Of a DNA stretch of 64,000 nucleotides, positions 56,683 to 64,000 are shown one piece after another. Origin of the DNA: Lenzites betulinus (Eukaryota > Basidiomycota > Agaricomycetes > Polyporales > Polyporaceae); NCBI GenBank assembly GCA_022264855.1, contig JABYQU010000030.1:248001-312000 (forward strand), given 5' to 3'. The translations under genes and the position numbers were made by a program. Under the pieces are notes generated by a model that worked only from the letters and a program-made list of their open reading frames with translations, did no database searches and had not been told where the DNA came from. The first letter of the stretch is position 1; every line of letters starts with the position of its first letter.

Positions 56683-59350
56683 TCACACCACCCACCCCCG
56701 CGAGGCCGCGACGGCGACCAGCTCCTGCGCGCTGGCCGGCCCCGCATCGACTGCCGCCGCCGCCTTACCAGCCTTGCCTGGCGCCTGTGTCTTCCGTCGC
56801 CCTTTGCGAGGCGCGCGGACAGCTGCGACGCACTGCGCAAGGAGCGCTTCCACCTCCTTGAGACACTCGTAGCAGTCGCGCTCGCTGAATCCTCCAGGAG
56901 CAGCGGCGTACGAGGCAGCAGTGCTCTTCCGTGATACCGCAGGCGCGCGGAGACGCTTTGAGTGCAGGAGCTTGAGTGCGAGGTAGTGCAACCACTATAA
57001 TCACATCCCGTGAGTAATATATCCAGTTGCATTCTCGGGCGCGAGCCTCACCATGACGTTTGTGAGCGGACGGTAGTCCTCCCACTTGTCCCCGTTGTGT
57101 GTGCGCATCATTCGATACACGTCGAACTGATAGTCCCCTGCGCGTCCCCGTTAGCATTGGTCCAGATGGAATGATAGACAAGACCATAGCTAGACATACC
57201 TTCTCCCTCGAAGGTCTCGTCATCGAAAGGCGTCCAGTGCACGCGCTGCATATCTTCCGTATCATGCGCGTCCATGCGCGCGAGCCCAAGGTCGATGATG
57301 GTCACGAGCACGCCGTGTGCCGCGTCGTCCATCGCTAGTGCCCCGCGCGCCCGAGACTTTCTCCGGTCTGCGACAGGCGCGTTCTTCACAAGGATTTGGC
57401 CCCAATGTAAGTCGCGATGCTGTGTTGCGGGAGCGCATGAGTATTTGGTAACAACGCGTGCGAGAGGAGCAAGTCGCACCTCGAAACACATGAGTTCTTC
57501 CGCATCTGCAAGCGTGCGCGCGACTTGCCAGAAGACGCTGCACGCTTGGCGCCAGCCGGTCTTTGTCGGCGTGCTGAAAGTGTACGCCTCGAGGTCGGGC
57601 CCGCCGTTCGGGAGCACGATGATTGCGTACAGCTGCGAGACGCCGAATGTATCTGCACGCTTATGATCAGCAACAGCTCACCTTGACGCATATAGTTAGT
57701 CTGCGTACCTGGTCGGATACCCTCACTCCCCTTGCGCTCATCATACTCATCCCACAGGTCCAGAAGGAGCGAAGGATACTTTCCGCGCACGACGTACGTC
57801 CGCAGGAGCTCCACGAACCCAGGGCAGGACGCCCCCATCGCACGCGTGACAATAATCTCCTTCAGCACATCCTTCGCGTCGCTCGGCGCGGGTCCCTCTG
57901 TTGCTTCTGCGTCTCCGGTCCCGACTGTAACGCGCTCCTCGTCCCGCAGGGGTACGATTTTGAGCACGACGCTCCCGATGCCGAACACCTCCGAGAAGCT
58001 CGCCTCGCCTATCTTGAGAAAGCGCGGAGGTCCCGCGCCCGCGCCCGTGGCAGACATATCACGCACGATGGGGTCGAAAGGGAACATCTCGATGAACGCG
58101 GAGAATTCGTGCGGGCCCGCCTGTGTACATTCCTCTAATAGCGGACGGACGTACGCGGGAGCTACGGGCACGGAATCCTCTAGTTGTTGCACCTCCGCGA
58201 GGGCACCTGGAGACAAGGACAGTTGAGCGAAGTCGAAGGACACATCGAGGTCTGTGGGTGTTGTTGGGGATGGTGGGGAGGGCGGGGCAGGGAAGGCCGC
58301 CCGCCTGGGCCGTGCACGGATGGGGGTCAGTCGGCGGGGTTTCGAACGGCTAGGACCTGCCTCGTCAATTTGGGGGAGAGATGCGAAGGGAGCAATTGAT
58401 TGCGGGCGGTGGGTTTGGTGTGGTAGTGTGTGAAACCGGGATATGGGAGCTTGAGAGATAGTCGGTGCTTCTGCTTTTGCAGGCCCGGTAGCATGGGATA
58501 CGGTATTGACCGGTGGGGTTGCAGGAGGTGATGAGGGGGGCGAAGGGGAGGGGCTGGGTGAGGGTGAGAGGATAACGTTCGCCCGTGGTTTTTGAATACG
58601 CCGCCGCGCCTTTGGAAGAGGCGTAGTTATCTCAAACGAGGTGTCCGTGTCCTGGTCAGCCGCGGGGGACGGCGCGTAGTCGCTATGAGGGCTATCCTCG
58701 TCAGAAATGACTACAGGCTCCGCTCTGTAGCCCCGAGTGTTGCGCTGGGGTCTCATAACAGGTACGTCCTCTTCGGTATCAGAGCTCAGGATGATGGGCT
58801 CTTTGCGCTTCACAGCTCGCGCTCGCGTAGGCCGCGCCCTCACATTGAGAGGAGAATCAGCCAAGACATTTGCGGGCACGTCTGAGCGAGAGACACGCCT
58901 CTCCTGGCTAACGCGCCTGCCTTGTTGATCGAGGACAACAATATCGAGGTTGACTATGGGAGAGGTGCATGCCAATGCAGAGGGCTTGGCGACAGTTTGG
59001 CGGCGTTTGGCTTTGAGCGGAGCCACGGCGGGGGATGCAGGTGCATTGGGGACGATAGAACCGAGGGGATGCCGTTTCGCCTTCGTAGGAGCTGCTGCAC
59101 CCAGCTTCACAACCTTCGGGGATCTCTTACCCTTGCCCGCACGCTGTGATGCTTTCTGTGCTATGGACGGCTTGAGGGATATGGGGGTGTTCTGTACGCT
59201 TTCCGAGTAACTGGGAACAGCATTTTCGCGCCTAGTGTCCACAGTGTCCGCCTCCTTCTGTTTCTTGCGGTCCGTGTCGTCCGACACATCGACGATGCGA
59301 TGGCCGCGTCGACCATATGCGAAGACTTGTTTCGTACGTGTGCCCAGCAT
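56683..59350 (-). CDS. Haspin-like histone H3 kinase
   Basis: Minus-strand exons: 59350-57709, 57652-57480, 57419-57200, 57137-57052 and 56994-56683, giving 810 residues. Haspin phosphorylates histone H3 Thr3 to place the chromosomal passenger complex at centromeres. The first about 400 residues are disordered and basic, with SP repeats. The kinase domain starts at FLKIGEASFSEVFGIGSVVL and includes VLKIVPL (Lys), the haspin signature DYQFDVYRMMR, the catalytic loop HRDLHWGQILVK and IIDLGLAR. The catalytic loop has Gln where most kinases have the metal-binding Asn, and the metal loop reads DLG. A 60-nt in-frame intron ends exactly at the HRD codons; retaining it would insert 20 residues there. 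The C-terminus after the kinase domain is Lys/Ala-rich. Confidence 0.92.
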
Positions 59351-59867
59351 GGTAATAGTGAAGACAAGCGCAAGCGAGCAGAGAAAGGCCGTCCAGACCG
59401 TTGCAGTGCAATAGTGGGGATGAACGGTAGAGAATACGGGGGAAGTCTCTGTGTATACGGCCAGGGTTGCGGGTGATATAACGTGTAGAACGAGGAGAAG
59501 TGAACAGGGTGGCGGGAGAGCACGATCTCAGATCGCGATCGGTCAAAACCAACCGTGGCAAACGCGTACCACGCGTCGTCTCACGTGACCGTAACATGCC
59601 ACTCAAAGCTAATGTTCGCAGCTTGCCCACGAAGAAAGCAGCGAAACCGACGCTTTTCCGACTGAAAACGGTGAAAATCATATAGTAGTATCATAGCAGC
59701 TGAAAGGTATCTGGGGCATATACTAGGACTACATGGAGGTATAAAAGCTACATACGATACATCGCGTATACTACAACAAGGTTCGCCGGTCCATCATACA
59801 AGTCCGCGGAGCAAAGCGCCCCGAAGTAGTCCGTAACGAAAACGAGCACAGCTCCGTCAGACAGAAT
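59351..59867. other. Intergenic: haspin promoter and 3' flank of the zinc-finger gene
   Basis: 517 bp with no supported coding frame. An ACGCGT occurs near 59567, the yeast MluI cell-cycle box core, which would suit a mitotic kinase but is a common hexamer in GC-rich DNA. Confidence 0.4.
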
Positions 59868-61657
59868 CTACTGCCGCCTGTTGTACATACCGTACGGCGC
59901 AGTCGTAAGGTGGGGGAGAGAAGGGGGTACGATCATGTTCGGCTGGTACACGCACGCGGGCTCTGGGATGGGCATCGCCATACTCCACGATGCGGCCTGG
60001 TCGAGCTGCTGGTATCCCGTAGGTGTAGAATCTGGCAACCACTCGGGTTGGGAGAAGTCGATAACTGGGTACGGGAGGTGCGCGAAAGGATCGTAGGATG
60101 TGTCCTTCGGCGAAGGCGTGTCGCCCATGTCTACTAGAGTAGGCATCAATAACGTTCGCAATGGATGATACGAAGAACATACTAGTGTGCGTAAGCAGAT
60201 TGCCGTACGTGAGCAAGTCGACGTTGTTGGAGTAGGATGGGTGATACGAGTCCGGTTCTGACTGTAACATGTCCACGCCGGTGGCCTCCTCGACAGGAAA
60301 CGACGGCATGTTTCCAAGCATAGGGAAGTTGAAGAAGTCAGCTACAGGGCGAGTCGTGAGTGTCGTATCCTGCCGCTTTCACACGTAGAACATACCAGCA
60401 CCGCAATTCTCGGTCTCCTCGGACCACGACGTGGTCGCCAAGGCCTGCTCGAGCTCGCTGTAGATAGTGTCTGGCCCCGAAGGGGAGGGGCTGGGGCTGG
60501 AGAAAGAAAGTCCAGGAGTACTTGCTTGGCCCACGTCGTCCGGGGAGCAAACGATTTGAGTTTCTAAATCCTCGTCAGTCAAACACACGCGACGTAGAAC
60601 ACGTGTACGGACCTCCAGCATTCGGGATTTCACAGTACAACGGCAGCGTATCGACGCTTGAGGTAGCTCGGCCGTCGCCAGAGTACGGCGGAGGCGCGAC
60701 ATCCGACTGGAGGCGGGCGTGCGCAGAGCTCCCCGAGCTCCCTGCGCGCGATCGCTTCTTGGGCGCGCCATTACCATCCTCTTCGGGCGCGAGTTGTACC
60801 TGATAGCGTTTAACATCCTCTCCCTCAATTCCATGGGACTTCTTAAGGTGGTTCTTGAACTCGGAACCGCGCTTAATGCTGGACATGTGACGAGTCAAAT
60901 CAGGTTCGTCCGAGGCCGAAAAGCCACAACTCACCGCTTGGGCTGACCGTCATGGGCACGGCAACCGAGGTATGGACACTCGTACGCCTTACCGAGATGC
61001 TGCTCGTTGTAATGACGGCTTTGGGACGATGCATCGTGGAAGGTGCGCTTGCACGCTGGATCTGTGCAGGGCAGCTTACCCCAGCCGGCGCTGACCAGAT
61101 CATCAGTGTGTGAAGCGCGCGTTGTACGGGGAAGAGAGAGTGCCTTACTGCTTGCTCTTTATGTGCGTATAAAGGGTGCTCTTCTGCGCAAACTTCACCG
61201 GGCACCTCTTCTTTACTCCGCCCTCGAGCCATGTGAAACTGCATAGATACTGTCTGCGTAGCACGTAGTCAGAAACACATTGAAGGGAGGGAAACCGCGA
61301 GCACTCACCGGCAATTGAAGTGAACGGTCTTCGCATGCCGACGCATATCCGCTGGCCGGTCAAATGACAGATCGCAATAAGGACAGGGGCACTTCTGTCC
61401 CTTTGGCATCTTAATCTTCCCATATCTTTTGAGGAAGGATTCGTAGTCCTGTAGAACGTGGTCAGAACACCGAGGCTTATTACCAGGGGCCTAATATATA
61501 TTATCTGCATCAGTCAACATACCTTGGGCAAGTCCGCCTCGATTGCCCATCGCCTCACGTCCTCCGACACGACCTCCCTTTTCTTGCGCTTGCCCAGTGT
61601 ATTCTTCACACTAGCCTTTGCTTCCGTCTTCTGCGTGTGCGTGCGAGTGCTGGCCAT
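59868..61657 (-). CDS. Four-finger C2H2-type zinc-finger protein, probable transcription factor
   Basis: Minus-strand exons: 61657-61523, 61448-61309, 61253-61149, 61090-60935, 60878-60613, 60563-60396, 60341-60183 and 60133-59868, giving about 464 residues. Fingers in order: CPCPYCDLSFDRPADMRRHA (first), CSFTWLEGGVKKRCPVKF with LYTHIKSKH (atypical, long loop), LPCTDPACKRTFHDASSQSR with HYNEQH, and YECPYLGCRAHDGQPKRIKR with FKNHLKKSH. A basic N-terminus (GKRKKREVV) could be a nuclear signal. The C-terminal half is Ser/Pro/acidic with VAPPPYSGD and a Met/Pro/Tyr-rich end, typical of activation regions. The last intron offers two acceptors three bases apart (TAGTAG), giving Ile-Asp or Asn at the join. 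Target genes are unknown. Confidence 0.85.
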
Positions 61658-63006
61658 GTCGTATCGCTTGACAGCGAGCGTAAGGAGGATGAGGATAGCG
61701 AGAACCAGAAAAGCAATTATGCTCGACGCCGAGAACCGAGGGAGCCGCGACCCGCACGGCGTATTAGGTTGAAATAGATAGAGGGAAAGGGAAGTGAGTG
61801 GCACAGAGGTGACCTGCCGCTGCGTCGTCGGAGCTGATGCGAGAATGGGGAGGGAGAAATGGGCGGCGGAACGGTCTCTTTCATACCTTTATGCACTGTG
61901 AAACCCCGCGCACGGCGAGCCCAACCCCTCTGGAGCATACCGGTCAACAAGACGAAGAGATCGGGCACAATGCTCGGGCGGGATCTTCGGCGCGTGCACT
62001 GTGCCACCCATGGAGCAATAGCGTCGCAAGGGTGCGCAGGGATAATCGTCTCGCGGCGCGGAGGGCCCGCGGAAAACAATAAAAATCGGCTCGATAATCA
62101 CGGAAGGCGCGGCCTGGAAGAGCTCCGACCAGGCCCCCCCTCCCGGCCATGCCGCATTTGTCGGGGTGATCGAGATCGGAACGACAATACCAGCTGGCTG
62201 GTAGCCTCGTGTCATGCTGATGCCCTCCCCTATGATCGCATTCATGAGTAGATCAGAACGACTTATCTGATAGGTCACTCACCACAATAAACATATTTCC
62301 TCTCCAGTGCAGCTGCATGAACAGCTTGCGTTCGAGAATACGGCTCAGATGATATTCTAGACCAATGCGGATGAAGGCGCTTAGTACTGAAACGAGCGCC
62401 CTACCATGCATCATTAGTTGCGCGTGGTCGCCACAGTTATAGCGGTTGGACAAGGAGGACCTGAAGTGGTTAAAGAGTATGCATGTACAGCGTACTATGC
62501 ACCGCTGCGGGTCTCGAGTTTGCGGACAATTGACGGCACGTTATTGGGACTCACAAGACTGAGACACTGGGTCATCGCGATTGAACAGCTATTGCCACCC
62601 AAGTTATAAGACGTTGTTTTTAATTGTCTGGTACCCCAGGAAAACCTGTTCCGGTCCCGCATGGCGACCGCTCTAAGCCCAGTGCTGTACCGTCGACGCA
62701 ACACCGTCGCGCAGCATTCGCGGGATGCATCTGCCCTTTCGACGTTGTACATGCGATCATCGTGGCAGGACCTTTGCAGATGTGAGAGGTTCTTTGCGGA
62801 AGAGGATGACATGAATAAGAGCGAAGGCGACATATATGCCCCGGCGCCCATCCGCCCAAAGCACGTCTCGCTGCGCCGACCCACTTCCGCGGCTGAGGCG
62901 CGATAGAAGCGCGCCAGCGTACCGACACTGCGTTCCAGCGCGCAGAACCCCGATAGCCAATACATGGTTGCTCACACGTGTGGTTCTGGCCGGGATGCTC
63001 TCGCAA
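61658..63006. other. Unassigned region, 1.35 kb
   Basis: Contains the promoter of the zinc-finger gene. Beyond it are short frames on both strands; on the minus strand at 62283-62450 one encodes a hydrophobic segment (ALVSVLSAFIRIGLEY) followed by a donor-like GTGAGT, but I could not extend it in frame. No family is recognised. Confidence 0.4.
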
Positions 63007-64000
63007 TCATATCCTGCCGTGGGAGCCCAATAATGATAGTTGGGCCGTACGCACGAGCGGAGGAGAGCTGTGGCTCGCGAAAGGCCCCGCCCGGATCGAA
63101 GTTCGGGGCGAGTCGCAGATGATCGACAAGCGACTTCCTTTGCGAGCCGGCGGGGAGAAAGCCGCGACGGTCAAACAAGGTACTGTCGGTGCTCCGATAG
63201 GACGAATCTTCCGTGAAGTCATCCCCACTGTGGGAGCACTCCCACAGCCGTGGGCAGCGCGCCTGCCCATCCTGGCGAGTGCATCTTGACATCCTCGATG
63301 ATACGCCGCGATGGGCATGTCACGCTCAGACACCAGGGTTCGAAATAGACGTGCGATGGTGGGAGCGGCGGGGGTGGGGATCTCGCAGGCGCTGAGGGCG
63401 GGAGGCCCGACGTGCCCGAGATGCTCGAGGGAGCGCTGCGGAGTCCCTGGGAAACTTGGTCCTTTCAAAGACGTAAACTGACGCATACAAAGTTGACGAA
63501 ACATACCGGCTACACAACGGAGGTTATCAGTAAGGTTACAGTGACCCACCCGCGACGCGTCAACGCTGTCAACGAGCACATATGGTCCTAGATGATACAC
63601 GGGCATCGGGCCCCACTCTTCGACGAGACGTATAGTCATACTGTCCATGACAACACGTCAGTGTCCAAGTCCCGCACCGGTGATCGTGTGTGTAAGCTCG
63701 AGCCATGGCGCGATTGACGTGAGATCAGCCCAGCTCAACGACGCGTACTGGCTCCTGCCGGCACCAACCAGAAGGTCAGTATCCTGCAGAGGCGGTCCTT
63801 CGAAAAGGGTTTCCTTTGTCGAAGGGCCAAGAAGCTGAGCAGTGATCCTGAAGGAAGCAGTATTAAGAAAAGCAGTCGTGATAGAAGGTGACGACGTTGG
63901 GAGCTTACATCATTGGTCCTACCCATTGACGGCCGCCTTCCTCGAGTTCGTCGGGCCCAAGCCAGCGTTTGTCTTCTCCCCCAGGAGTGTAGAACGGGTA
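63007..64000 (-). CDS. Partial unidentified spliced gene (5' end beyond the window)
   Basis: Runs leftwards from the right edge. Exons: beyond 64000 to 63909, 63847-63678, 63617-63507, and 63461 to a stop at 63007; phases close across the three visible introns. The frame includes GEDKRWLGPDELEEGGRQW, LLGPSTKETLFEGPPLQDTD, SLSWADLTSIAPWLELTHTI and GPMPVYHLGPYVLVDSVDAS. The first three exons look like ordinary coding sequence; the last is Pro/Ala/Arg-rich and may be wrong or only partly coding. I do not recognise the family. A 9-bp perfect inverted repeat with a 2-nt loop lies inside the last exon at 63228-63247. Confidence 0.5.

Overview
This window looks like nuclear DNA from a basidiomycete fungus, most likely an Agaricomycete and possibly a polypore; the order-level guess is inference. 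The evidence is GC-rich coding sequence, genes cut by many 45-70 nt GT-AG introns with CTGAC/CTAAC-like branch sites, a DUF6534-type membrane protein, and two membrane proteins ending in DSGIRF and PPxY motifs. I rebuilt 22 complete gene models by splicing reading frames so that every exon phase closes, plus one gene cut by the right edge. I saw no transposon with recognisable coding sequence, no tRNA, no rRNA and no CRISPR array. All gene names come from motif recognition by eye.

Left part (1-20 kb): a gene-poor start with a perfect 19-bp hairpin; a KRE6/SKN1-type glucan synthesis protein (2320-5109, +); PEX14 (6725-8121, -); a tandem pair of membrane-anchored M28B (glutamate carboxypeptidase II-like) peptidases (8501-11536 and 12234-15409, +), of which the first has one in-frame TAG; an FMN-dependent alpha-hydroxy-acid oxidase resembling lactate 2-monooxygenase (16086-17937, +); and a DUF6534-like multi-pass membrane protein (18112-20012, -).

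Middle (21-29 kb): a glutamine-rich protein with a SUMO-interaction-like motif and a Cys/His C-terminus (21136-23123, -); a single-pass membrane protein with a PPPY tail (24646-25446, -); then 3.5 kb with only weak traces of a spliced gene.

Right part (29-64 kb): a dense, mostly housekeeping stretch. RIB1 (GTP cyclohydrolase II), VPS17 (retromer), a secreted M24 peptidase-like protein, LEU2, NOB1, ARPC3, a YVC1/TRP-like cation channel with 22 exons including a 5-nt and an 11-nt exon and a GC-AG intron, PSF2 (GINS), a USP36/42-like deubiquitinase, a PTC5/PDP-like PP2C phosphatase, a class I mitochondrial release-factor-like protein whose GGQ has become GGH, two tandem type I membrane proteins with DSGIRF and PPxY tails, a disordered basic protein, a haspin-like kinase, a four-finger C2H2 protein, and a partial unidentified gene. 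From VPS17 onward genes mostly alternate between divergent and convergent pairs with 100-500 bp spacers.

The genes do not form an obvious pathway cluster. The points most worth following are the GGH release factor, the nonsense-bearing peptidase copy with an otherwise intact active site, the three nearby membrane proteins with PPxY tails, and the unusual splicing of the channel gene.
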